DNA of 15,782 nt from Pseudaestuariivita sp. (lineage in GTDB: Bacteria; Pseudomonadota; Alphaproteobacteria; Rhodobacterales; Rhodobacteraceae), in the NCBI GenBank assembly GCA_020629995.1, contig JAHDCH010000025.1, positions 1,430-17,211 on the forward strand, in the 5' to 3' direction. The notes below the pieces were generated by a model. It was not told the DNA's origin and did no database searches. It saw nothing but the letters and a program-made list of their open reading frames with translations. This document shows, piece after piece, positions 7,954 through 15,782 of the stretch. Numbering within the stretch: position 1 is the first letter of the stretch; each line of letters starts with the position of its first letter. The position numbers and the translations under genes are program-made.

Positions 7954-10900
7954 TCGGCGGCCTTTGGCGGCGTCATCGGCTCGGCGCTGAATTGCGCTTC
8001 GGCGCTGGTGATGCATTCCTTGATCCGGGCGGCCAGCACGCGGACGTTGGGTTCCAGCACCATGGAATCGTGGTCGCCCGGCACCTCGAACACTTCGATG
8101 TCGGGGATGAACTGCGTCCAGTCGTTGTCATCCAGCAAGTAGGACCGTTCGGACGACACCTTTTGCCCGCCCGACACCGTCCAGTGCCCCACCAGCGGAG
8201 GCCTGAACAGCGCGAGCCGGCCATCCCACGGTTGCACCTGATACTTGGTGACGGCTTCCATGAAGGCGGCTTCGATGGCGGCGTTGTGGAAGGCGTGATC
8301 GGGTGCGGCCTCGGGTGCGGGCGCTGTTCGTTTGGTGATTTCCCAGCGGATCCTCCGCAGCGGCCAACCCAGCAGATGCCCCAGGCCCTGCCGGCGGATG
8401 TCCTGCACGAAGATCATCGCGCGATCGACAGATTTGAGCGGTCGGCGCACGGGCAGCGGCGTGTCGAGCATGACCAGAAGCGAGACGGTCTCGCCCTCGG
8501 CCTCGAGCTGGCGCGCGATTTCCAGCGCGGTGATCCCGCCGCCGGAAAAGCCGCCCAGCATGTAGGGGCCGCTGGCCTGGACGGTGCGCATTTCGCGGAT
8601 GTAATCGGCGGCTGCGGCGCGCAGATCGGTATGTGGTGCCTCGCCGCCATAAAGGCCGCGGGCCTGAAGGCCATAGAACGGACGATCCGCGCCGATCAGA
8701 TGCGCAAGATGGCGCAGGTTGAGCACGTTGCCGAACATGCCGGCAACAAGGAAGAACGGCGCCTTGGGGCCGCCTTCGCCATCGTGCATCGGTACCAGAT
8801 GTGTATACCGCCGCGCGGGCGCCGCGGGCCGCTCATCGGGCCCGTCCGAGCCCGCCTCGCTGGTGGTGCCCGTGTCGCCTGTCTGTTCGGCGATCAGCGT
8901 GGCGCATTTGCGGATGGTGGGCGCTTCGAACAGGACCGAGATCGGGAATTCGATGCGGTAGGCCTTTTTGACCATGGCAAACAGGCGCACAGCGATCAGG
9001 GAATGGCCGCCGAGGTCAAAGAAGCTGTCTTCGACACCCACGTTGGACACGCCCAACAGGTCTTCCCAGAAGCCGACCAGCGTGCGTTCGATATCGGTCT
9101 CTGGTGGGGCATAATCGCTGTCGAGCTCGGGCCGGTCGAATTTCTGGCCGTCCGTTTCGGTGGAAAGGCCGGTGGCGGCGGTCTGTTCGGCCAGCGCGGC
9201 CAGATCAAGCGAGGACACGATGACCTGGCTGTGCCCGGTGGCCAGCGCGCGGCGGAAGGCTTCGGCGCCTTCGTGCGGCAGGATGCCCTGGCTGAGGTTG
9301 TGGTGCAGGCGCTCTTCGGCGGGCGACAGGGGCTGGTCGCCGGGGGCTGCGTCAAACTCCAGCTCGGCGGGCGTCAGGCGTGGTGCCTTGGCAAAGGCGG
9401 CCACGCTGTCGATCCGCTTGATGGTAAAGCCGGACAGGTCGAGGCAGACGTTGCCGTTTGCATCGGCCAGCGTCACGTCAAACTGGGCCACGTCGCCGGA
9501 TGCTCCGGCGTGGCGGACCCAGCTGGTGATCTCGGCAGGCAACGGGCGGAACACGCGGATCTGCGGATAGGACACAGGCACCCAGAGGTGATCGCCCTTG
9601 TAGCCGTCGATCAGCTGCATGGCCCAGCCTGTCGCGATGTCGAGCAAGGCGGGATGCAGCAAAAAGCCGTCGGTCAGATCGCCCGTGGCGTGATCGGGCA
9701 GGCGCAGCGAAGCAAGCCCCTCACCTGCGCCGAAGGCGGTGGATTTCAGAACGCGCCACCGGGGGCCGAACTGCAGATGTGCCTCTTGTGGCGAGGTCAG
9801 ATCGCCGCTGGCCTGATCGGGGCATCGCGCGGCGATGGCGGCGGCGTCGAGTTTGTCGGGCACCGCCATGGGCACCAGAGCAAGCGTCGCCTGCGCATGT
9901 GTCTGCCAGCCCGAGCGACCGTCCAGAAGTGCGGGGGTTTGCACTTCGAATCCATAGCCTGCATCGCGCCGCGACAGGCGCAGGCGCATGTTTTGCGGCG
10001 TTGCATCCGCAACGTGAAGCGGGCGCAGGAATGTCAGGTCGCGGATTTCGAACGGACCCGTTTCGCCATGCGCGGACAAGGCCTCGGCGGCCAGCTCGAT
10101 ATACCCAGTGCCGGACACCAGCGCGTCGCCCGTGCCTGTGCGGTGTTCATCCACCCACCAGTCGCGGGTGGCGTCGTAGGTGGCTTCGAACAGGCGGTTG
10201 CCTTGTGCGTCGAACGTGGCGTGGTCCAGCATCGGTGCCGTCACTTCGGTGCGCGGCGCGTCGGCTGTGCCAGTGCGCCGGGCGATGGCATCGGCGGCCA
10301 TGCCGACCTCGGCCCAGATGCCCCAGCCCAGGGCAGTCACGCGCGTCTGACCTTGCCGCGATTTGGCATAGGCATTCAGAAATTCGTTGGCCGCGACATA
10401 GTCCACCTGCCCGGCAGGCGCGGTCACGGTCGAGGTCGAGCTGAACAGGGCCATCCACTCGAGGTCGCCGTCAGGGAACGCCTCTTCCAGCACTTTCATG
10501 CCGTGGATCTTGGGGGTGAAGACGTCTTCGATCCCCGAAGGCGATTTGGTCAGCAGGGGGCCATCGTCAATCACGCCGGCCGCGTGGATCAGGCCGCTGA
10601 TCGGGCCAAAGCGGTCTTCGGCCATTGAGCGGGCGCGGCGGATGTCTTCGATGTTGGATACATCCGCGGCGCAAACCAGCACCTCTCCGCCCATCGCTTC
10701 GAGCCGTTCGACAGCGCGGATGTTGCGGGCTGTGCGATCCTGCGGACCGTGGCCGCGTTTGTGCGCGTCCCAGTCTGCGCGGTCCGGCAAGGCGGTGCGC
10801 GACAGCAGGACGATCCGGGCCTTGTGCCGCTGGATCAGGTCTTCGGCTATGGTCAGGCCGATGCCGCCAAAGCCACCTGTCAGCAGAACGGTCATGCCAT

Positions 10901-13900
10901 CCGCAAACGGAGGCGTGTCGGCGCCAAGGTCTGCCTTGCGGTGGGTCAGTTCAAACCGTTTGGCCCCGCGCAGCGCGGCTGTCTGACTGTGCGGTTCGGC
11001 CAGCAGCTCTTCGAGCAGGGCAAGGTCCAGCGCGGCAAGCGCCTGGTCATGCGCGGCGCGGTCCTTGCGCCGGCTTGGCGCCTTGGGCAGCACAATATCG
11101 AGCGATGAGGCCGTCACACCCTGCGCTTCGCGCGGGAACACACGCAGTGGGCCTTGGGCCGTGGCTTTTTCGGGATAAGGGAGCGCTTCGCCCCTCACCT
11201 GTGCTGCGCCAGTGGTGACGCAGGTGATGTGGATGGGTTTGGGCAGCGCTTCTTCTTCGATCGACTGGGCGAGGAACAGCAGCGAATAGAATCCCTGCTC
11301 GACGTTTCTGTGAAAGAAGGAGGATCCGGGCCGGAACGTTTCGGCGTCGGTGGTCAGCCAGAAATGCGCGATGCGCTCGGGCACCATGCCGCGCTGGACC
11401 AGATCCTGGATCAGCAGGTCATAGCTTTCGCGGCCCCGTTCGGGCGCGATCACATAGGTGGTTTCGCTGAGCCGCATGAACGCATCGCCAGCGGTCACCT
11501 CGACGATTGTGTGACCTGCGCTTTGCAATTGGTCCGACAGGCGGCGGGCAAGGCCGGTGTCATCCATGAACATCAGGCACGTGTGCGGATCGGTGCCCGC
11601 GAGGCCGGCCTCAAGGTCATAGGGGCAATCGGGCAGGGCCGGTTTCCATGCCGGGCGGGTGCCCCAATCGGTCACCTCACCCTCGCGCATCAGCAGATCG
11701 GGCAGGGCGGTTTGCGCGGTGCCGGGTTCGATGAAATAGGACTGGCGCTGGAACTGGTAGGTGGGCAGCGGCACGCGGTTGCGGCGTGCCTCGCCCCAGA
11801 TCTGGTCCCAGTCAAACACAGCACCCAGCGCCCACAGACGGCCAAGCGTGCCCATGTGGTAGACGTCGTCGGGCGTGTCGTCCTGCGGATGGCGCAGGGA
11901 CGACAGCACTTGCTGGCCCGGCACCTGTCCGTGCTGGCGCGTCAGGCTGCTGAGCGCTTTGCCCGGGCCGACCTCGAGGTAGATGCGGTTCGGTGTGGCG
12001 CTGAGCGTGGTGATACAATCGGCGAAATGTACGGTTCCGCGCAGGTGCTGGACCCAGTAATCGGGATCGGTTGCCTGATCGTCGGTGATAAAGGCGCCGG
12101 TGCGGTTCGACACGAACGGGATCTGCGGCGGGTTCAGCGGGATTGACCGGAGGAAAGCGCCAAAGTCCTCGAGAATGCCTTCCAGCATGCGGCTGTGCGC
12201 GGCGATGTCGATGGCGACGCGCTGACAGTCGATGTCTTGCGCCTTGAGCCGCGCTTCAAGCGCTTCGAGCAGGTGATCGGGGCCGGAGGCGACCGACAGT
12301 TCGGGCGCGTTGACAGACGCGAGGTCGAGATCGTCGCCAAGATGTTTTTGCAGATCGCCCGCGGGCAGGTTCACCGACAGCATGCCGCCTGCAGGGACCG
12401 TATCGAACAGTGTGCCGCGCAGGTGGACCAGGCTGATGCAGTCTTCGAACGACATCACGCCTGCCAGACATGCGGCGGTGTTCTCGCCCATCGAATGGCC
12501 GACCAGCGCCGAAGGCGTGACGCCCCAGCTGATCCACAGCTGCGCCAGCGCGTATTCGGTGATCATGATCAGCGGCAATTGCACGCTGGGCTTTTTCAGC
12601 CGCTCATCGGCCTCTTGCGTGTCCGCCTCGCTGGGGAGCCACAGCGCCCGGATGTCGTAGTCCAGCTTGGGGCCGAGGATGTCGAGCCCGCGGTCCATCC
12701 AGTCGGCAAAGACCGGTTCGGTCTCGTAAAGGCCACGCGCCATGCCCGCGTATTGCGCGCCGCCGCCTGGGAACATGAACACCAGTTCGGGGGTGTCCAG
12801 CGCGGTATGGGTAAAGACGCGCTTGGCGTCGTTCTTGTCCAGCAGATCGGCGGCCTCGGCGTGGCTTTCGGCCACCACCACGCGGCGCTTTTCAAAGGCG
12901 CGGCGGCCTTTGTGCAGGGTCCAGGCGATGTCGGCCAGCGGCTGATCGGTGCCGCGCAAGTGCTGGGCCAGCGCCGTGCCGTTGGCATCAAGCGCCGATT
13001 TGTTGCGGCCTGACAGGGTAATCAGCTGGAAGGGCCAGTCGCTGTCCTCGGACGCGGGACGCGCGGGGGCTTCTTCGAGCACGACATGCGCATTGGTGCC
13101 GCCAACGCCCAGCGAGTTCACACCGGCCCGACGCGGGCCGTTCCGGCTGGTCCATTCGGTCAGCGCGGCGTTCACCGCGAAAGGCGAGGTTTCGAAATCG
13201 ATGGACGGGTTCGGAGCCTCATACCCCAGCGATGGGGGCATCTCGCGGTGGTGCAGGCCCATGGACGCCTTGATCAGGCTGGCCACGCCTGCGGCCGTAT
13301 CCAGGTGGCCGATGTTCGTCTTGACCGAACCGATACGGCAGAATTGCACCTGATCCGTCGTTTCGCGAAAGGCCTCGGTGAGGGCGGCGACCTCGATCGG
13401 GTCGCCGAGATACGTGCCCGTGCCGTGGCATTCGACATAGTCGATTGTGTCGGCTGTGACGCCCGCGATGGCTTGTGCTTCGGCAATGGCGGCGGCCTGA
13501 CCGCCAACGGAAGGCGCCAGATAGCCGGCCTTGTCCGCGCCGTCGTTGTTGACGGCCGAGCCTTTGATGACGGCCCAGATGTGATCGCCATCCGCGATGG
13601 CGTCATCGAGGCGGCGGAGCACGACTGTGCCCGCGCCCGAGCCAAACACCGTGCCTTGGGCGCGGTGGTCAAAGGCGTGGCATTGCCCGTCGGGGCTCAG
13701 GATTTCGTTTTCCTTGTAGAGGTATCCGCGCCCTTGAGGGAATTCGATGGTCACCCCGCCCGCCAGAGCCATGTCGCATTCGCCGTTCAGTAGCGCCTGC
13801 GCGGCGTAATGCGCGGCGACCAGCGAGGTGGAACAGGCTGTCTGCACGTTGATCGACGGGCCGGTGATGTCGAGGAAATGGCTCACCCGGGTCGACAGGA

Positions 13901-14387
13901 AGTCTTTGTCGTTGCCGGTGTGGCGCAGCAGGAACATGCCCGTCGATTGCACCAGATCGGGGTTCGAACAGACATTGAAATAGAAATAGCTGCCCATGCC
14001 GCAGCCTGCGAACACGCCGATAGCGCCTTCGAAATGCTCGGGCATGTGGCCGGCGTTTTCCAGCGCTTCCCACGCCGTTTCAAGGAACTGGCGGTGCTGG
14101 GGGTCCATGATGGCGCTGTCCTTGGGCGACAGGCCAAAGAATTCGCCGTCGAACATCTCGAACCCGTCAAGATGCGCGCTATAGGGGACATAATTCTTGT
14201 GGCGGACCAGCGCGGCGGGTTCCCCCGCGGCCAGCAAAGCGTCTTCGTCAAGGCGGCGGATCGACGAACGGCCATTGCGCAGGTTGTCCCAATACGTGCC
14301 GATGTCCGCAGCACCGGGAAGGTGCGCAGCCATGCCGACGATTGCGATATCGCCCGATGTGTCGTGTGTACCGCTCATGTCACTCAT
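7950..14387 (-). CDS. Type I polyketide synthase module: KS-AT-KR-DH-ACP-TE
   Basis: Single-module cytoplasmic PKS of 2145 residues with built-in release. The ketosynthase (12-440) has C185, H321 and H361. The acyltransferase (535-820) has S632 in GHSMGE, R657 and an atypical AAHS (729-732) where malonyl enzymes show HAFH. The ketoreductase with its structural half (900-1365) has TGGFGGIG (1170-1177), K1293, S1317, Y1330 and N1334, plus an IDD (1273-1275) matching the LDD of B-type reductases. The dehydratase-like domain (1385-1665) keeps H1415 and D1583, but Ser replaces the Pro of HxxxGxxxxP and Gly (1587) replaces the Gln/His of DxxxQ/H. The ACP serine is S1796. The thioesterase (1875-2125) has S1948, D1975 and H2106. 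KR precedes DH, the reverse of the usual order. The ATG at 14387 (MSDMSG) is preferred over GTG at 14414 because GGGA sits a good distance upstream. It is translationally coupled to the glycosyltransferase and probably accepts the NRPS carrier's acyl group. Confidence 0.93.
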   Translation of the reverse strand: MSDMSGTHDTSGDIAIVGMAAHLPGAADIGTYWDNLRNGRSSIRRLDEDALLAAGEPAALVRHKNYVPYSAHLDGFEMFDGEFFGLSPKDSAIMDPQHRQFLETAWEALENAGHMPEHFEGAIGVFAGCGMGSYFYFNVCSNPDLVQSTGMFLLRHTGNDKDFLSTRVSHFLDITGPSINVQTACSTSLVAAHYAAQALLNGECDMALAGGVTIEFPQGRGYLYKENEILSPDGQCHAFDHRAQGTVFGSGAGTVVLRRLDDAIADGDHIWAVIKGSAVNNDGADKAGYLAPSVGGQAAAIAEAQAIAGVTADTIDYVECHGTGTYLGDPIEVAALTEAFRETTDQVQFCRIGSVKTNIGHLDTAAGVASLIKASMGLHHREMPPSLGYEAPNPSIDFETSPFAVNAALTEWTSRNGPRRAGVNSLGVGGTNAHVVLEEAPARPASEDSDWPFQLITLSGRNKSALDANGTALAQHLRGTDQPLADIAWTLHKGRRAFEKRRVVVAESHAEAADLLDKNDAKRVFTHTALDTPELVFMFPGGGAQYAGMARGLYETEPVFADWMDRGLDILGPKLDYDIRALWLPSEADTQEADERLKKPSVQLPLIMITEYALAQLWISWGVTPSALVGHSMGENTAACLAGVMSFEDCISLVHLRGTLFDTVPAGGMLSVNLPAGDLQKHLGDDLDLASVNAPELSVASGPDHLLEALEARLKAQDIDCQRVAIDIAAHSRMLEGILEDFGAFLRSIPLNPPQIPFVSNRTGAFITDDQATDPDYWVQHLRGTVHFADCITTLSATPNRIYLEVGPGKALSSLTRQHGQVPGQQVLSSLRHPQDDTPDDVYHMGTLGRLWALGAVFDWDQIWGEARRNRVPLPTYQFQRQSYFIEPGTAQTALPDLLMREGEVTDWGTRPAWKPALPDCPYDLEAGLAGTDPHTCLMFMDDTGLARRLSDQLQSAGHTIVEVTAGDAFMRLSETTYVIAPERGRESYDLLIQDLVQRGMVPERIAHFWLTTDAETFRPGSSFFHRNVEQGFYSLLFLAQSIEEEALPKPIHITCVTTGAAQVRGEALPYPEKATAQGPLRVFPREAQGVTASSLDIVLPKAPSRRKDRAAHDQALAALDLALLEELLAEPHSQTAALRGAKRFELTHRKADLGADTPPFADGMTVLLTGGFGGIGLTIAEDLIQRHKARIVLLSRTALPDRADWDAHKRGHGPQDRTARNIRAVERLEAMGGEVLVCAADVSNIEDIRRARSMAEDRFGPISGLIHAAGVIDDGPLLTKSPSGIEDVFTPKIHGMKVLEEAFPDGDLEWMALFSSTSTVTAPAGQVDYVAANEFLNAYAKSRQGQTRVTALGWGIWAEVGMAADAIARRTGTADAPRTEVTAPMLDHATFDAQGNRLFEATYDATRDWWVDEHRTGTGDALVSGTGYIELAAEALSAHGETGPFEIRDLTFLRPLHVADATPQNMRLRLSRRDAGYGFEVQTPALLDGRSGWQTHAQATLALVPMAVPDKLDAAAIAARCPDQASGDLTSPQEAHLQFGPRWRVLKSTAFGAGEGLASLRLPDHATGDLTDGFLLHPALLDIATGWAMQLIDGYKGDHLWVPVSYPQIRVFRPLPAEITSWVRHAGASGDVAQFDVTLADANGNVCLDLSGFTIKRIDSVAAFAKAPRLTPAELEFDAAPGDQPLSPAEERLHHNLSQGILPHEGAEAFRRALATGHSQVIVSSLDLAALAEQTAATGLSTETDGQKFDRPELDSDYAPPETDIERTLVGFWEDLLGVSNVGVEDSFFDLGGHSLIAVRLFAMVKKAYRIEFPISVLFEAPTIRKCATLIAEQTGDTGTTSEAGSDGPDERPAAPARRYTHLVPMHDGEGGPKAPFFLVAGMFGNVLNLRHLAHLIGADRPFYGLQARGLYGGEAPHTDLRAAAADYIREMRTVQASGPYMLGGFSGGGITALEIARQLEAEGETVSLLVMLDTPLPVRRPLKSVDRAMIFVQDIRRQGLGHLLGWPLRRIRWEITKRTAPAPEAAPDHAFHNAAIEAAFMEAVTKYQVQPWDGRLALFRPPLVGHWTVSGGQKVSSERSYLLDDNDWTQFIPDIEVFEVPGDHDSMVLEPNVRVLAARIKECITSAEAQFSAEPMTPPKAAE

Positions 14388-14423
14388 CAAAGGTTCCCGA
14401 AGGCGCAATGCCACAGTTTCCTA

Positions 14424-14460
14424 CCGGGGAAATGCGGAAATATTGCGGCAAATTCCCCGG
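14424..14460. repeat. Inverted repeat upstream of the PKS gene (possible operator or attenuator)
   Basis: Perfect 8-base arms CCGGGGAA (14424-14431) and TTCCCCGG (14453-14460) flank a 21-base centre. The centre itself carries TGCGG twice (14433-14437 and 14444-14448), 11 bases apart, about one helical turn. The element ends 37 bases upstream of the chosen PKS start, in an AT-richer gap. It could bind a dimeric regulator or form a hairpin in the PKS leader. No T-run follows on the - strand, so a simple terminator is unlikely. Confidence 0.4.
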
Positions 14461-14506
14461 ATGCCTGCGCATTTTCCCAAGAAATGTGGGGTTTTGCGCG
14501 TGCCAC

Positions 14507-14536
14507 AATCTCGCCTTTTCATCAAAGGGATTGCAA
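14507..14536 (-). promoter_or_regulatory. Weak candidate promoter for the PKS-glycosyltransferase-NRPS unit
   Basis: On the - strand TTGCAA (14531-14536) lies 18 bases from GAGATT (14507-14512), matching seven of twelve consensus bases. The -10 region reads AGATTGTGG, the same nine bases that overlap the candidate -10 of the Wzz gene (2481-2489). The whole gap 14388-14576 holds no convincing gene. I see here only this element, the dyad nearer the PKS start and two TGCCACA copies. The promoter call is tentative. Readthrough from the flippase gene is also possible because the strand is the same. Confidence 0.2.
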
Positions 14537-14576
14537 GTGGGGCATTGTTTCGCGGGCGGAAACCCGGCTGATTGCG

Positions 14577-15782
14577 TCAGCCCAGACCGGCCAATTCCGA
14601 CAGTGGCAGGCGGTTGATCCACAGCGCTCCGGCGCCGAGGGCCGCGCCGATCACGGCAAAGGTGGCGTCGTGCAGCGGGTCCCATGCGCCCATATGCCGG
14701 GCCAGCCAGACGACCACGGGGTAGACGACAATCATCGCAATGCCCTGCCCGATCAGCGCGCCGAACAGCCCCGCCATGCCAAAGCCGATGACCAGACCTG
14801 CAATCATCAGCACCGCCCGTGCCAACGCGAGGGCAAAGAAGCGGCGGCTGTCGCCCGCGGCCAGCGCAGCCTGATCGTAGGTCAGCGCGATGATCTGCGG
14901 GATCTGCATCACTGCGATCAGGCTGACGATGGGCCCGGCGAGGTGATAGCGCGGGTCATACAGCAGTTCGACCAGCCAGACGCCGAGGCAGGCAAAGATG
15001 ATCTGCATCCCCAAAAGAGCGGTCGTCACGGCCACGCGCATCTTGCGCAGCTTGGCGAAATTCGCGGCGCTTTCGGTTGGCGGCGTCTCTCGGTAGATGG
15101 GGATCAGGATCTTGCGCGTGATCATTCCGCCCAAAAGCAGGGGGAAGGAGGCGAGGAAAAATCCGATGTTGTAGACGCCGAACGTGTCCAGATCGAGAGC
15201 CTTGCCCAGAACGATCCGGTCGCCCTGAGCAAAGAAAAAGCCGCAGACCGTCGACAGGAACACCCATTTGCCAAAGTTGATCAGCTCTTGCGCGGCGGGC
15301 TTTTCCCAGCGGAATGAGTTGTTTGGGCCCGGCAGATAGGCGCGGAACAGGATCAACTGCGCGGTGGCGGCCAGGATATAGCTGACCACCAGCGCCCAGA
15401 CCGATCCCCACCACAGCGCCAGCCCCACCGCCGTGGCGATGCCAACAAGCTGCACGGCGATTTCGATCGCGGTGACGCGGCCCAGCACAAGGTGGCGGTT
15501 GGCGGTGTCTTTCTTGGTGGGATCGCAGCCGTTGATGATCAGGATCAGCGAGGCGACGGGCAGGTAATAAAGCAAATCCGGTTCGGCATAGAACCACGCG
15601 GCCGGCCAGGCGATGCCGCAGGCCACAACCCACAGGCACACGCCGCGGATCACCTGAATGGTCCATGCGGTGTTCAGGAAATCGCGGTCGTCGCCGCGTT
15701 TGGATTGCATGATCGCGGGCGTCACGCCCACGTCCGAAAACATGGCAAGCCCCATCAGGATCACCATGATCAGGGCCATCAT
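14577..15782 (-). CDS. Wzx-type polysaccharide flippase (MOP superfamily), N-terminus cut by window edge
   Basis: Integral membrane transporter that flips lipid-linked oligosaccharide repeat units across the inner membrane in Wzx/Wzy-type pathways. The visible 401 residues are almost all hydrophobic helices joined by short basic loops, and I estimate about ten to eleven membrane segments. Near the N-terminus, FSDVGVTPAIMQSKRGDD and the following NTAWTIQVIRG are characteristic of the polysaccharide_synt family. The Met codons at the window edge are probably not the real start. In this family about 40-60 residues, including the first helix, precede that segment, so the gene should continue to the right. 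It is on the same strand as the PKS, 189 bases upstream, and may share the transcript. Its presence with Wzz, kinase and glycosyltransferase marks the region as a polysaccharide assembly locus. A lipid II or teichoic-type flippase is a less likely alternative. Confidence 0.88.
   Translation of the reverse strand: MMALIMVILMGLAMFSDVGVTPAIMQSKRGDDRDFLNTAWTIQVIRGVCLWVVACGIAWPAAWFYAEPDLLYYLPVASLILIINGCDPTKKDTANRHLVLGRVTAIEIAVQLVGIATAVGLALWWGSVWALVVSYILAATAQLILFRAYLPGPNNSFRWEKPAAQELINFGKWVFLSTVCGFFFAQGDRIVLGKALDLDTFGVYNIGFFLASFPLLLGGMITRKILIPIYRETPPTESAANFAKLRKMRVAVTTALLGMQIIFACLGVWLVELLYDPRYHLAGPIVSLIAVMQIPQIIALTYDQAALAAGDSRRFFALALARAVLMIAGLVIGFGMAGLFGALIGQGIAMIVVYPVVVWLARHMGAWDPLHDATFAVIGAALGAGALWINRLPLSELAGLG

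Noticed and set aside
7954..8016. Longer glycosyltransferase start at 8016
   Set aside because: The extra 21 residues are a shadow of the PKS end. The family fold begins at the ATG at 7953, which overlaps the PKS stop by four bases.
7992..10628. Very long open frame on the + strand opposite the PKS; similar ones at 1240-2574, 2816-4267, 4268-5641, 5702-6868 and 13809-15317
   Set aside because: All lie antisense to genes with clear domain motifs. Their translations are rich in Arg, Gly, His and Gln without recognisable folds. They are the expected by-product of high third-position GC.
14388..14414. GTG at 14414 as the PKS start
   Set aside because: The nine extra residues are not ketosynthase-like, and the ATG at 14387 has a better-placed GGGA. 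The GTG start cannot be fully excluded.
14490..14510. Sigma54-type promoter at TGGCAC upstream of the PKS
   Set aside because: The -12 GC element is absent at the required spacing.
1..15782. Insertion sequences, tRNA genes, CRISPR arrays, riboswitches
   Set aside because: No transposase-like protein, terminal repeats, cloverleaf, regularly spaced repeats or known aptamer pattern was found on either strand by eye. Composition looks even across the genes.

Overview
The window looks like part of an alphaproteobacterial chromosome, most likely a marine Rhodobacteraceae (roseobacter-type) organism. The grounds are a high-GC sequence, strong third-position GC bias, and a polysaccharide-export kinase and co-polymerase that read like Rhodobacteraceae versions. 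No mobile element, tRNA, rRNA or CRISPR array was seen. The taxonomic call is inference from protein style, not from a marker gene.

Layout. On the + strand, 1-1068 holds the 3' part of a CpsD-like P-loop (bacterial tyrosine kinase) gene. Everything else is on the - strand and reads right to left: a Wzx-type flippase cut by the right edge (14577-15782), a 189-base intergenic region with a dyad, a one-module type I polyketide synthase with its own thioesterase (7950-14387), a family-2 glycosyltransferase (6967-7953), an NRPS loading-type protein (2582-6967), a 166-base intergenic region with a candidate promoter, and a Wzz-type chain-length determinant (1111-2415) that converges on the kinase gene. 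PKS, glycosyltransferase and NRPS overlap by 4 and 1 bases, so they almost certainly form one translationally coupled unit.

How the genes may work together. The NRPS has the order formyltransferase - remnant of a condensation domain - adenylation domain split by a luciferase-like flavin monooxygenase - carrier protein. The specificity residues I can align (D-I-L-Q-M-G-M-I-W-K) closely match the known glycine code. The carrier would feed the ketosynthase of the PKS (KS-AT-KR-DH-ACP-TE, with KR and DH in the reverse of the usual order). The simplest inferred product is an N-formylated, possibly N- or alpha-hydroxylated, glycine extended by one (methyl)malonate unit and reduced. Without the oxidation this is an N-formyl 4-amino-3-hydroxybutyrate or the 2-enoate.

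The most interesting point is the setting. This mini assembly line sits inside a polysaccharide locus with flippase, glycosyltransferase, chain-length determinant and tyrosine kinase. This suggests that its acyl product decorates a surface or exo-polysaccharide, rather than being an ordinary free metabolite. That link is inference. No glycan acyltransferase, polymerase (Wzy), outer-membrane exporter (Wza) or phosphopantetheinyl transferase lies in the window.
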